The translations under genes and the position numbers were made by a program. Below are positions 23,775 through 32,354 of a DNA stretch of 48,881 nt, piece after piece. Every line of letters starts with the position of its first letter. The first letter of the stretch is position 1. The stretch covers positions 1 through 48,881 of the forward strand of contig JBFLZB010000011.1 in assembly GCA_040756475.1 (NCBI GenBank), written 5' to 3'. The DNA is from Thermodesulfobacteriota bacterium. GTDB lineage: Bacteria; Desulfobacterota; Deferrisomatia; Deferrisomatales; JACRMM01. The notes below the pieces were generated by a model that ran no database searches, was not told where the DNA came from, and saw only the letters and a list, made by a program, of their open reading frames with translations.

Positions 23775-25718
23775 ATGCAGATTCCCAAGGGTTTTCGGGA
23801 CGAAGAGCTCACGACGGAGCAGATCCGCTATCTGCGCACCCTCTCGCGCACCGTCCGGGGCGATGTGCTCCGCATGATCCGGATTGCGGAGAGCGGGCAC
23901 CCGGCCGGCAGCCTCTCTTCCGTCGACCTGTTCGTGACGCTGCTCGCCTCGGCCAGCCTGCGGCCCGGTCAGCCCGACGATCCCAAGCGGGACCGGATCG
24001 TCGTGGGTCACGGGCACTCGGCCCCGGCGTACTACGCAGCCCTGGGCCGCCTGGATTTTTTCGACCTCGACGACGCCGTGGCGCTCTTTCGCAAGGCGGG
24101 GAGCATCTTCGAGGGCAACCTCGAGCGCACCGTGCCGGGGGTCGAGTGGACCGGCGGGCACCTGGGCCTGGGCCTCTCGGCGGCGTGCGGTTTCGCCCTC
24201 GCGGCCCGGTTCCACAACCTCAAGTACAACGTCTTCGTGGCCATGAGCGACGGCGAGCAGCTCAAGGGGCAGGTCGCCGAGGCGCGGCGGCTGGCCAAGC
24301 GCTACCGCCTGAACAACATCACCGCGATCGTCGACTTCAACGGCGGCCAGGGGGGCGTGCGCGGTCACGAGCTCACCCCCCAGCACGTGAAGTTCGAGTA
24401 CATCGCCGATGGCTGGGACGTCATCGAGATCAGCGGGCACGACCACGGCGAGATCTACAAGGCCCTGCGGCGGGGCATCCAGATCCAGAGCGCTCCCGTC
24501 CTGGTGTTGGCCCACACCACGGCGGGCAGCGGGGTGTCCTTCATGGAGAACAATCCCGAGTACCACGAGCGGGCGTTGACCGACGAGGAGTATCGGGAGG
24601 CCATTCGGGAGCTGCGCCTCGAGGACGACCTGGCCGAGGCCCACGACTACCGGCAGGCCTTCGGGGAGTTCGATCTCGAGATCTCCCACGACGTGGAAGA
24701 GGTGCCCGTGCCCGAGATCGGGGAACCCCTGACCTACCCGGTGGGCACCGTGCTCGAGGCCTGGAAGGCCTGGGGAGAGACGCTTCGCGAAGTGGCGCAG
24801 GCAAACCGGGGCAGCGGGGCGTGTCCCATCGCCGTGATCGACACCGCCCCGGCCGCGGCGGTGGGAACCGCGGCCCATGCCAGGGAAAACCGCGAGACCC
24901 ACTTCTCCTTCGGCGTCCAGGACCAGGCAGCCGCCACCGTGGCGGGGGCGTTGAGCCTCGAGGGGGTCGTGACGGTGTGCGTGGGGAAGGGCGCCTTCGG
25001 CCTCGACGGGGCATACAACCAGCTTCGCCTCAACGACCTCAATCGTACCCACCTCAAGGTGGTCCTGACGCACCTGGGGCTCGACGCGGGAGAGGGGGGC
25101 AAGGCGCTCCAGTGCACGGACTACCTGAGCCTGCTGGACAACCTCTTCGGTTTCCACACGGTCTTCCCCGCCGACGCAAACCACGCCGACCGGGTCTTCC
25201 GGTACCTCCTGACCCAGCCCGGCAACTGGGTGCTGGGTCTCGGGGGCGAGGCCGTGCCGGTGGTCGTCGGTGAGGACGGAGAGCCCTTCTTCGCCGGTGA
25301 CTACCAGTTCCGGTACGGGGCCGTAGACCTGGTGCGCCCCGGCGACCACGGCGTGATCCTGGTCACGGGGCAGATGCTCGCGCACGCGGTGCAGGCGTGG
25401 GAGGCCTTGCGCGAGCGGTCCCTGGAGCCTTCCGTCCTCCATGTGTCCTGCCCCAAGACCCTCGACGGCACCGACGACCCGGTGCTCCTCCAGTGCCTGC
25501 GCAAGGGGCGGGTCATCACCTACGAGGATCACAACGTCCACACCGGGCTCGGCTCGCGCGTGGCCAACTACATCGCCGCCCGGGGCATCTCGTGCCGGCT
25601 CCTCAAGCTGGGCATCGAGAACTACGGCGTCTCGGGTTCCCCGGCGGAGGTCCGCCGCCGGCTCGGGCTCGACCCCGAGGCCCTGGTGGCGAAGGCCGTC
25701 AAGTTTCTCAAGCGGTGA
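23775..25718 (+). CDS. Transketolase-like thiamine-diphosphate enzyme, single chain
   Basis: Protein of 647 residues with the order of a complete transketolase: a ThDP-binding domain (about 20-290: GHPAGSLSSVD, VVGHGHSAPAYYA, TGGHLGLGLSAACGFALA), a pyrimidine-binding domain (about 345-500) and a C-terminal domain to 647. Two active-site positions deviate. The cofactor motif normally starting GDG reads SDGE (158-161) with Asp187/Asn189 of DFNG following. The catalytic Glu of the pyrimidine domain (GVRE or GIAEQ in relatives) is Asp383 in FGVQDQAA. ATG 23775 has GGAGG 8 bases upstream. The stop overlaps the HD gene (GTGA). The substrate could differ from pentose phosphates. Confidence 0.85.
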   Translation: MQIPKGFRDEELTTEQIRYLRTLSRTVRGDVLRMIRIAESGHPAGSLSSVDLFVTLLASASLRPGQPDDPKRDRIVVGHGHSAPAYYAALGRLDFFDLDDAVALFRKAGSIFEGNLERTVPGVEWTGGHLGLGLSAACGFALAARFHNLKYNVFVAMSDGEQLKGQVAEARRLAKRYRLNNITAIVDFNGGQGGVRGHELTPQHVKFEYIADGWDVIEISGHDHGEIYKALRRGIQIQSAPVLVLAHTTAGSGVSFMENNPEYHERALTDEEYREAIRELRLEDDLAEAHDYRQAFGEFDLEISHDVEEVPVPEIGEPLTYPVGTVLEAWKAWGETLREVAQANRGSGACPIAVIDTAPAAAVGTAAHARENRETHFSFGVQDQAAATVAGALSLEGVVTVCVGKGAFGLDGAYNQLRLNDLNRTHLKVVLTHLGLDAGEGGKALQCTDYLSLLDNLFGFHTVFPADANHADRVFRYLLTQPGNWVLGLGGEAVPVVVGEDGEPFFAGDYQFRYGAVDLVRPGDHGVILVTGQMLAHAVQAWEALRERSLEPSVLHVSCPKTLDGTDDPVLLQCLRKGRVITYEDHNVHTGLGSRVANYIAARGISCRLLKLGIENYGVSGSPAEVRRRLGLDPEALVAKAVKFLKR

Positions 25719-26278
25719 GCGCGGTGGGGCAGCTACCGGGCCACACCGGGGGGGTGCCCGGGCGGGAGGAGTGCCGCAGGCTCCTGGAGAGCCACGGGGT
25801 TCCGCCCCACATCCGCCGCCACAGCGAGCAGGTGGCACGGGTGACCCTCCGGCTTGGCGAGGCGCTCGGCGCTGCGGGGTTCCCGCTGGACCTGGACCGC
25901 CTCGAGGCAGCCGCGCTCCTTCACGACATCGCCAAGGCGGACTGCCTCGGCGGCCGCCAGGATCACGCGCGGGAGGGCGGCGCGCGGCTTCGGGCCCTGG
26001 GGTATCCGGAGGTGGCCGCCCTGGTGGAGCGCCACGTGGACTTGGGGGCGTGGGAGCCGGCGGGAGAGGTGACCGAGGCCGAGGTCCTGAACTACGCCGA
26101 CAAGCGGGTACGCCACGAAGAGGTGGTGACCCTGGGGGAGCGGTTCCAGGACCTCCTCGAACGCTACGGGAAGGACCGGCCCGCCGCCCAGGCGCGCATC
26201 CGCGACAACTGGAGGATCATGGAAGAGCTGGAGGCGAAGCTCTTTGCGCGGCTGCCCTTCGGGCCCGACGCGCTCTAG
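25715..26278 (+). CDS. HD-domain phosphohydrolase
   Basis: Protein of 187 residues with an HD superfamily metal-binding domain: His in HIRRHSEQVARV, the doublet HD in ALLHDIAKAD, and the distal Asp in NYADKRVRHEE. The motif order is that of HDIG/YqeK-like hydrolases acting on nucleotides or phosphate esters; the substrate is not defined. GTG 25715 overlaps the transketolase-like stop codon, so the genes are translationally coupled and may share a metabolic role. It converges with the TlpA gene, sharing a four-base CTAG at the stops. Confidence 0.85.
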   Translation: MSAVGQLPGHTGGVPGREECRRLLESHGVPPHIRRHSEQVARVTLRLGEALGAAGFPLDLDRLEAAALLHDIAKADCLGGRQDHAREGGARLRALGYPEVAALVERHVDLGAWEPAGEVTEAEVLNYADKRVRHEEVVTLGERFQDLLERYGKDRPAAQARIRDNWRIMEELEAKLFARLPFGPDAL

Positions 26279-26850
26279 CGGGCCAGGGCCTTGCGGATGG
26301 CCTCCTCGATGGCCGGCCCCTCCTCGCGCCCCACGTGCGTCCAGCTCACCTTGCCGTCCACGCCGATCAGCACGCTGCTGGGCGTGCCCAGAACCCCGTA
26401 GGCGTCGGCCGTCTTGTACTGGGTGCCCTCCATCTCCTCCCACAGGACCCGAAACCCGAAGTTCCCCGCCGCCACGTACTGCTTGACCGCCTTCTCCAGC
26501 TTGGGCCCGTCCAGGTTGATGGCCAGCATCTCGAACCCCTGATCGGCGTATTTCTTGGTGATCTCGTCCAGGAGGGGAATTTCTTCCCGGCAGGGGCCGC
26601 AGAAGAACGACCAGAAGGCCAGCAGCACGGCCTTCTGGCCCTGGTAGTCGGACAGCGAGACCGTGTTGCCCTCCAGGTCCAGCAGGGCGAAGGGGATCGG
26701 ATCGGACCCGGGGGCGAGCATCCCGTTCGGGTCGGTCTTTCTGCCCTTGACCGCCGTCGCTTCGCCCGCGGCCCGCGCGTCGGCTCCCCACAGGAGAAAC
26801 GCCGCGAGAGACAGGCACAAGAGGAATCCGGAAGGCCTTGCCGCGATCAT
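26275..26850 (-). CDS. TlpA/ResA-like thioredoxin-fold protein (CGPC)
   Basis: Exported or membrane-anchored thioredoxin-fold protein of 191 residues. It has a signal (IAARPSGFLLCLSLAAFLLWGADA), then an AhpC/TSA-type fold with the active-site pair CGPC at residues 84-87 (AFWSFFCGPCREEIPLL) and a cis-Pro region GTPSSVLIG. Proteins of this type reduce the cysteines of apocytochromes before haem attachment or act as periplasmic reductants. ATG 26850 has AAAGGAG upstream. A second such gene lies 124 bases upstream on the same strand, and both sit beside the cytochrome cluster, which supports a role in cytochrome c maturation (inference). Confidence 0.87.
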   Translation of the reverse strand: MIAARPSGFLLCLSLAAFLLWGADARAAGEATAVKGRKTDPNGMLAPGSDPIPFALLDLEGNTVSLSDYQGQKAVLLAFWSFFCGPCREEIPLLDEITKKYADQGFEMLAINLDGPKLEKAVKQYVAAGNFGFRVLWEEMEGTQYKTADAYGVLGTPSSVLIGVDGKVSWTHVGREEGPAIEEAIRKALAR

Positions 26851-26974
26851 GTGCGGATGCTCCTTTCGCTTTGCGCGCAACGGCGGAGCCCCAGATGGCC
26901 CCGCGTTCTGCCAGGGCACGGCCCTCCCCCCGTGGTGGGGATTCGAGCGGTGCGGCCGGCGGTTCGGGCACGGA

Positions 26975-27514
26975 TCAGGGGGCGAGCCCCAGCAACTCCC
27001 GGATCGTCGCCTCGGTCTCGTTCTCGTCACCCGGGGCGTACCCCACGTGGTAGTAGGCCACCTTTCCCTCACGGTCGATGAGGATGACCGTGGGCAGCAC
27101 GCTCACCCCGTACTTGGCCGCCACTTGTCTCTGCTTGTCGATGACCACGGGGTAGGGGATGCGGAAGGGCAGCCCCTCTATGAACTTTGCCACCCGCTTG
27201 GTCCCGAAGCTGTCGAGATCGATTCCCACCGTGAGGAATCCCTGGTCCTTGTATCGTTCGTGCAGGGTCACCAGGTGCGGCATGGCCTGAACGCAGGCCA
27301 CGCAGTAGATCGACCAGAAATCCAGAAGGATGGCGCTCTTGCCCAGGTGCGGCCCCAGGTCGAACTCCACGCCGTCGAGCTGGGGGGCCGAGAAGCGCGG
27401 CGCCGCCTCCCCAACCTGGGGCTTTTCCGAACCCGAGCCGAAGAAGGCCCCTGCCGGAGAGGAACCCAGAAGGGCCCACAGGGCGGCGAACAGGACCAAG
27501 GGGGCGCGGGCCAC
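26975..27514 (-). CDS. TlpA/ResA-like thioredoxin-fold protein (CVAC)
   Basis: Second exported thioredoxin-fold protein, 179 residues. A GTG start at 27514 behind GGAGGAG gives a signal peptide (ARAPLVLFAALWALLGSSPAGA). The redox motif is CVAC at residues 71-74 (DFWSIYCVACVQAMPHL), with a cis-Pro in SVLPTVILID. CVAC instead of CGPC should change the redox potential. It probably forms a unit with the CGPC protein downstream and is divergent from the sigma-factor operon, sharing the 444-base upstream region. Confidence 0.87.
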   Translation of the reverse strand: MARAPLVLFAALWALLGSSPAGAFFGSGSEKPQVGEAAPRFSAPQLDGVEFDLGPHLGKSAILLDFWSIYCVACVQAMPHLVTLHERYKDQGFLTVGIDLDSFGTKRVAKFIEGLPFRIPYPVVIDKQRQVAAKYGVSVLPTVILIDREGKVAYYHVGYAPGDENETEATIRELLGLAP

Positions 27515-27958
27515 GGTCTCCTCCGGGCGGTCGGCCGGCACATCCGGCTCTCGGGTCCGCAACACGGGAGCAAGCTCTGTGCCGCACGACACCCGGCCGA
27601 TAGCTTGCGCGATGGGAGAACCGGGTGTCAAACCCTATCGACCGGCAGACGCCGGACTTTACCGGCCCGGGAGTGCGCGCTCCGCGCCTCCCGAAGCGGC
27701 GGACCGGCTGGCCGATTCCCGGGGACCCCCCGGGCCCTGCGCGCGGCAGCGGGTTGCTCCGGCTCTCTCGTCTCCGGTGAGCCCGGGGGCCGCGGTATGC
27801 CTCTTGCTAACTTGCCGATTCTTATGCCCCAATGGCGTGGCACCCCTTCTGCGGGCACGGGCGGGTCTCGTGGGGGCGGGTGGACGACGGCCTGGAGCTG
27901 CGGATTTTCACTCACCCGGTCCGCCATTGTGCTCACCGTTTCCCCGAGGACTCCCGTG
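27515..27958. other. 444-base divergent intergenic region
   Basis: This lies between the CVAC thioredoxin gene and the ECF sigma factor gene. It holds several G+C-rich palindromes (for example GGGAG...CTCCC near 27671-27694 and CCGGGG/CCCCGG near 27717-27732) but no gene with a plausible start. It must carry the promoters of both units. No sigma-70 pair and no GEMM-type riboswitch signature could be identified. Confidence 0.6.
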
Positions 27959-28534
27959 GTGCACCCTCCCTTCTTCGACGACGACGCTCAACTCGCCGAT
28001 CGCGCCCGCCAGGGCGATCGGGAGGCGTTCGGCGCCCTCGTGGAGAAGTTTCAGCGAGCCATCTACAGCTACGCCCTGCACTTCTTCCGCAACCCCACCC
28101 GGGCCGAAGACCTCACCCAGGAGACCTTTCTTCGCGCCTTCCGGTTCCTGCACACCTACGACCCGAGCCGCCGGTTTTCCACCTGGCTCTATGCGGTGGC
28201 GAGAAATCTTTGTATCGACGGCCACCGGGAGGGAGTACGTGAGAACCACGCGGACCTGGATACGCTCCACCCGCGGCACCTGGTGGCGTCCCCGGGTGCT
28301 CCCAACCCCTTGCAGCAGCTCGAGGACCGGGAGGACCGGGAGCGCCTCCTGCGGGCGGTCCACCAACTGCCCGAGAAGTATCGAACCCCGGTCATCCTGT
28401 GTTACATGCAGGGGCTGCCGTATCAGGAGATCAGCGACATCTTGGGAATCTCGCTCAACAACACGAAGATTCGCATCTTCCGGGCCAAGAAGGTGATCGT
28501 CAAGCTCCTGGGCGTCGAGGAGGGCGGCGAATGA
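27959..28534 (+). CDS. ECF-type RNA polymerase sigma factor (RpoE/SigW-like)
   Basis: Sigma-70 group 4 factor of 191 residues. Region 2 lies at about 15-90 (AFGALVEKFQRAIYSYALHFF, AEDLTQETFLRAFRFL, FSTWLYAVARNLCIDG) and region 4 at about 125-185 (LPEKYRTPVILCYMQGLPYQEISDILGIS, a helix-turn-helix). It directs transcription of envelope-stress or condition-specific genes. GTG 27959 has GAGGA at suitable distance; GTG 27956 is equally in frame. The stop overlaps the next gene by ATGA, and a zinc-finger membrane protein two genes on is a likely anti-sigma factor. Being first in the cluster, it is the probable switch for the cytochrome genes. Confidence 0.92.
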   Translation: MHPPFFDDDAQLADRARQGDREAFGALVEKFQRAIYSYALHFFRNPTRAEDLTQETFLRAFRFLHTYDPSRRFSTWLYAVARNLCIDGHREGVRENHADLDTLHPRHLVASPGAPNPLQQLEDREDRERLLRAVHQLPEKYRTPVILCYMQGLPYQEISDILGISLNNTKIRIFRAKKVIVKLLGVEEGGE

Positions 28535-29190
28535 GCCACGCATGGCCTGCCGGGGCAGGGCGGATCGCCTCCTCCGGGGGCCGGGGAGCCGCGGCGCGGG
28601 GATGGGTGGTGCTCGCCCTGTGCCTGTTCGTGCTGCCGGCCCTCGTCTCCGTGCCTGCCCGGGCACAGACCCAGGTCCAGCGGCCCCAGGCCCAGCCGGG
28701 AGAGCCCGGGGGGGGGCAGGGGGACGCGGAAGAGGTGCGGCGCCTGTTTCGGCAGGCCGTCTCCCTCGGGGTCACGGAGCGGGAGCTGGGCCGCCTGGTG
28801 GAGTCCGCCCGCCGGGCGGGCTTTACCGAAGGAGAGCTCCAGCGGGTGCTGCGGCTGGTGGCGGGGGCCAGGCTGGGGGGGCTTCCCCACTTCGACCTCC
28901 TGAACAAGCTGCGCGAGGGGCTGGCGAAGGGCGCCAACCCCGATGCGATCCAGGCGGCCCTGGAGCACAAGGCCCAGTCCCTGCGCCGGGCCAAGGGGCT
29001 CGCCGACTCCCTCATCCTCGAGGGGTGGTCCACCCGCGACTACTCCCTCACCGTCCAGATGCTCTCCGACGCCCTCGACGCCGGGGCCGGCGCGGCGGAC
29101 ATCCTGCGCTCGGTGCGCGAGGGCACGCCCTGTGGCGAAGGCATGCCCGACCTGCGGTCTGCCTTTCGCAGCGGGGGCCCGGGGAAGTAA
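28531..29190 (+). CDS. Exported helical protein of unknown function
   Basis: Protein of 219 residues with an N-terminal hydrophobic segment (VVLALCLFVLPALVSVPARA, signal or anchor). A Gln/Pro/Gly-rich linker follows, then a helical domain (about 65-210: VRRLFRQAVSLGVTERELGRLV, SLILEGWSTRDYSLTVQML). The repeated 'G(x)TExEL' helix pairs resemble small regulatory folds, but I do not recognise a family. It is coupled to the sigma-factor gene (ATGA) and precedes the zinc-finger/CBM protein, so it may be a periplasmic part of the signal path. No catalytic motif or cysteine pair is evident. Confidence 0.7.
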   Translation: MSHAWPAGAGRIASSGGRGAAARGWVVLALCLFVLPALVSVPARAQTQVQRPQAQPGEPGGGQGDAEEVRRLFRQAVSLGVTERELGRLVESARRAGFTEGELQRVLRLVAGARLGGLPHFDLLNKLREGLAKGANPDAIQAALEHKAQSLRRAKGLADSLILEGWSTRDYSLTVQMLSDALDAGAGAADILRSVREGTPCGEGMPDLRSAFRSGGPGK

Positions 29191-29262
29191 CCAGCCCGTC
29201 TCCCGACCGTACACGGGAGCGCTACGGCTTCATTAGACTTGAGGAAGAGGGGAGGCGATCCG

Positions 29263-29931
29263 ATGAATTGCAGGGAGTTCGAGGCCCTGTGGATCGGCCG
29301 GCTCGAAGGCCGGCTGTCCGGCGCCGAGGCCGCGCGGCTCGATGGTCATGCGGCGGGGTGTGCCCCGTGCCGCCGGCTGGTGACGGAGCTGGAGAAGCTG
29401 GAAATGCGGCTGGAGGCCCTCTCCGAAGAGCCGGCGGAACCCCCGCCCTACCTCGCCGCCCGAATTCGGGCGCGGCTCGGCGAGGTGCCCCGGCGCCGGG
29501 GCTGGCTGGGGGGCTGGGCGGTTCGGCCGCTCTTCTCGGCGCGGTGGCTCCTGGTGTGCACGACGGCTTCGCTCGCGTTCTTTGCCGGGCTCCTGGCACG
29601 AGAGGTGCACCGGCTCAACGAGTGGTTCCGCTCGTCGGGCAACGTGCAGCAGGTCGTTCTGGAGTACCCGGGTACGGAGGGAGAAGACGTGCGCCTGGTG
29701 GGCGACTTCAACGGCTGGGGCCGCTCCCCCGGGCCGGTGCGGGCCGAGCGCCGGGAGGACCGCTGGATCTTCCGGGTGGAACTGGCGCCCGGCCGCTACC
29801 AGTACGCCTTCCTCGTGGACGGCAAAACGTGGTTGCCCGACCCGGAGGCCCCGAGTATGATCCCCGACGGTTTTGGGGGTTCAAACTCGCTCTTGTACGT
29901 GCACGGACGAGGGGAGAGTCAGTCCCTGTGA
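29263..29931 (+). CDS. Zinc-finger (anti-sigma type) membrane protein with CBM48/AMPK-type domain
   Basis: Protein of 222 residues in three parts. An N-terminal anti-sigma zinc-binding domain has HAAGCAPC (His29, Cys33, Cys36). A single TM segment at about 93-112 is followed by a C-terminal beta-sandwich (about 130-215) with VRLVGDFNGWG and GRYQYAFLVDGKTW. The latter are hallmarks of the CBM48/AMPK glycogen-binding domain, here on the far side of the membrane. The cytoplasmic part would bind the ECF sigma factor, and the CBM-like domain could sense a polysaccharide or act as an assembly module. ATG 29263 follows GGGGAGG. It ends 46 bases before the first cytochrome gene. Confidence 0.87.
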   Translation: MNCREFEALWIGRLEGRLSGAEAARLDGHAAGCAPCRRLVTELEKLEMRLEALSEEPAEPPPYLAARIRARLGEVPRRRGWLGGWAVRPLFSARWLLVCTTASLAFFAGLLAREVHRLNEWFRSSGNVQQVVLEYPGTEGEDVRLVGDFNGWGRSPGPVRAERREDRWIFRVELAPGRYQYAFLVDGKTWLPDPEAPSMIPDGFGGSNSLLYVHGRGESQSL

Positions 29932-29977
29932 GGGGAGGACAAGGCCTGCCGGAAATGTGGTCTTCCGAGGTCGCCCC

Positions 29978-31672
29978 GTGAGAAATAGGGCACAGCCGGT
30001 CGCAGGGAGAACCGCTTCGGGCGGTTTCTCCCTGTTCGTCGTTCTGTGGTGTGTGTTTCTCGCCGCCGCTGCGCCGGCCCAGATGGTGGGGAGCCGGCAT
30101 GACTTCGTGCAGTACGGGTTTAGCGGCGGCGGGGCCTGCGCTGCGTGCCACGTGCCCCACAACGCCGCCACGATCCGCCTGTACCCGCGCCCCGTCGGGG
30201 CTACGGTGCTCCTTCTGTGCAAAGACTGCCACAAGGACGCGAGCCCGGCGCTTCCCACCGGACCGGGTTGGACCACGGTGACGGGCGCGCCCACCCCGCC
30301 CCGGTACCCCCACCCCGCGGAGACCCGCTTCGACGACTGCACCCGGTGCCACGCCCACATCGGACCCGATCCCTTCGGCCCGCCTCCCAACGACGACTGC
30401 CTCACCTGCCACAAGGCCGGCGGGGTCTCCAGCATCGACATCGACGGGCTCTTCGCACAGATCGGGGAGAATCTGGAGCCTAACCCGCCGATCCTGAGCC
30501 AGCACAACGCCTATTACATCACCGACGGCAACACGGGCACCTACGAGCCCTTCTGGCCCGCGGCGGCGGGGGGCAACGCCAACGAGTGCAAGAAGTGCCA
30601 CGGCGACAAGGCCGAAGACGGCGTGGCGCTTCGGCACCCGAGCAGCACCGTGCGCCTGGTGGAGACCGGGCCGCGCACGGGGATGCTGCGCTCGGCGTTC
30701 CTCGTGTACAGCGATGCCTCCGGAAACGCCATGACCCCGACCGCCACCTACGCCTACCCGCGGCAGCCCGACGACAAGCGGCTCTACGAGCTGTTTTGCG
30801 CGAACTGCCACAAGGGCAAGCCGGAGGGGTCCACTCCGGTCTCCGAGAAGCTCGGCGGGCCCCTCGGCGGCTCCCAGGTGGGACCCACGCTTCGTACGAA
30901 CCCGGCCAACCAGCAGCCTCCTCCATCGCCGCCCGCCAGCGGGTGGATCGTCGCCGCGGTACCCCCCAAGGATGCCCAACTCCCGGCTCCCTATCTCAAC
31001 GACCGGGCGACGGGGAGGCCCGAGTACTTTGCGTACTTCGGCACCAACGGCCACGGCAACCTGGCGGCGCCCATCAGCGGGGGGACGATGGACCGCACCT
31101 GCCTCTCCGGAGGCACCAACGGCTTCGACGGCTGCCACGTGCCCCACGGGAGCCGGAGCCGGTTTCTCCTGGACGACGCCCTCATGTTCCCGCCGGCGGG
31201 GATCAAGACGGCGAGCGGCGTGGGCACGGCCGTGTGCATGGCGGCGGACTGTCACGTGCCGGGGGTGAACTTCGCCCTGGACCAGTCTGCGGGCCAGATC
31301 TCGACCTTCCACGGCTGGTGGGCCAACGGCACCGTGCTCCACGACAACAGCCCGCTCAACGGCGGCGTCCCTCCGTTTCCTGCGCTCGACGGCATGAGCC
31401 AGTGGCGCGTCTACGGCAAGGCCAACATGAACATCTCCGGTGCCGCCGCCCCGGTCGGAATCCTGCCGTTCTACGGTGATCCGGCCGGCGCGACGGAGCT
31501 CCACCAGCGCGCCTACCCCACGGCCCTGAGCGGCACGGCCTCCTGGGTGAGCTGCCTCACGTGCCACGACCCCCACGGCACGGGGCCGGATACCGAGCCT
31601 GGGATGGGTCGGCGCTTTGACGATACCATGTCGTATACGAGCCCCCTCTGCGGCGAGTGCCACGTGGAGTAG
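29978..31672 (+). CDS. Ten-motif multihaem c-type cytochrome
   Basis: Exported cytochrome of 564 residues. The signal peptide ends near PAQ (residue 35). Eight CxxCH motifs (CAACH, CKDCH, CTRCH, CLTCH, CKKCH, CANCH, CLTCH, CGECH), one CxxxxCH (CMAADCH) and one probable extended CX10CH (31100-31138, followed by VPHG as in the first haem site CAACHVPHN) make ten sites. 'CHDPHG'-type ends are typical of Geobacter-like periplasmic or extracellular cytochromes. GTG 29978 has GAGG upstream. There is no obvious lipobox or C-terminal anchor. As first in the series, it may be the electron entry or a cap (inference). Confidence 0.9.
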   Translation: MRNRAQPVAGRTASGGFSLFVVLWCVFLAAAAPAQMVGSRHDFVQYGFSGGGACAACHVPHNAATIRLYPRPVGATVLLLCKDCHKDASPALPTGPGWTTVTGAPTPPRYPHPAETRFDDCTRCHAHIGPDPFGPPPNDDCLTCHKAGGVSSIDIDGLFAQIGENLEPNPPILSQHNAYYITDGNTGTYEPFWPAAAGGNANECKKCHGDKAEDGVALRHPSSTVRLVETGPRTGMLRSAFLVYSDASGNAMTPTATYAYPRQPDDKRLYELFCANCHKGKPEGSTPVSEKLGGPLGGSQVGPTLRTNPANQQPPPSPPASGWIVAAVPPKDAQLPAPYLNDRATGRPEYFAYFGTNGHGNLAAPISGGTMDRTCLSGGTNGFDGCHVPHGSRSRFLLDDALMFPPAGIKTASGVGTAVCMAADCHVPGVNFALDQSAGQISTFHGWWANGTVLHDNSPLNGGVPPFPALDGMSQWRVYGKANMNISGAAAPVGILPFYGDPAGATELHQRAYPTALSGTASWVSCLTCHDPHGTGPDTEPGMGRRFDDTMSYTSPLCGECHVE

Positions 31673-31700
31673 GGGCTCCACCCGGGAGAGCAGACGACCG

Positions 31701-32228
31701 ATGACCACTATGCGCGACTCCGGATTTGGGATCTCCTTGCTTCTCTCGGCCTTTGCCGCCGCTTTGCTCCTGGGCCCGGCCCCGGTTCAGGCCGCGGCCG
31801 AGGGGGAACCCCTTCCCGCCATCACCCTGCCCGACGCCGCCACCGAGAAGCCGGTGGACCTCGGTGCCCACTTCCAGGGCAGCGTCGGCGCCATCTCCTA
31901 CATGCAGACCTCCTGCGCGGCGTGCCGCCAGGAGCTCTTGGCCCTCAAGGACCTCCGGGGCAAGTACCCGGAGCTCAAGGTGGTGGCCATCAGCGTCGAC
32001 TCCGGAAACCCCGCCCGCGTCGCCCGCTACCGGGAGCACTTCGGGTTCGACTTCCCCTTCGTCCACGACCCGGACTTCAAGACCCCCGAGCTCTTCGGGT
32101 TCTCCTTCACCCCGGCCCTGGTGCTCGTGGCGAAGGACGGAACCATCGGCCTCCTCAAGGGCGGCTACCGGCCCGGAGACGAAGTGGAGCTGGAAAAGAA
32201 GATTCTCGAGCTTACGGGAAAGCAGTAA
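31701..32228 (+). CDS. Exported redoxin (peroxiredoxin/TlpA-like, CAAC)
   Basis: Thioredoxin-fold protein of 175 residues. A signal peptide (ISLLLSAFAAALLLGPAPVQA) is followed by an AhpC/TSA-type domain. The active-site pair is CAAC at 72-75 (QTSCAACRQELLAL), and cis-Pro is in FTPALVLV. It sits 28 bases after the ten-haem cytochrome gene and before a triheme one, so a role in keeping cytochrome cysteines reduced is likely. It is the third exported thioredoxin-fold protein in 6 kb, with a different CxxC (CAAC, CVAC, CGPC). Confidence 0.87.
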   Translation: MTTMRDSGFGISLLLSAFAAALLLGPAPVQAAAEGEPLPAITLPDAATEKPVDLGAHFQGSVGAISYMQTSCAACRQELLALKDLRGKYPELKVVAISVDSGNPARVARYREHFGFDFPFVHDPDFKTPELFGFSFTPALVLVAKDGTIGLLKGGYRPGDEVELEKKILELTGKQ

Positions 32229-32234
32229 GGCTCG

Positions 32235-32313
32235 TCTCACGCAACGGCGCAACGACGCAGCGTGAAGAGAGCACAAGGGTTTTCGTTGCGTCGTTGCGCC
32301 GTTGCGTGAGACA
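32235..32313. repeat. Perfect 26-base inverted repeat (hairpin)
   Basis: The arms 32235-32260 and 32288-32313 are exact reverse complements, 26 bases each, around a 27-base spacer. The units are CGCAACG/CGTTGCG. It starts six bases after the redoxin stop codon. It could act as a terminator-like or mRNA-stabilising stem, or be a mobile repeat; no T-tract follows the right arm (CATGTTTTCC lies next to it). Confidence 0.9.
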
Positions 32314-32354
32314 TGTTTTCCGTTTCGTTTCCTCGGTCCCCACGAGTTGGAGCC

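Noticed and set aside
26663-28534. Plus-strand open frame that would extend the sigma factor by over 400 residues
   Set aside because: The extra part overlaps two well-supported minus-strand thioredoxin genes and has no conserved sequence; the true start is near 27959.
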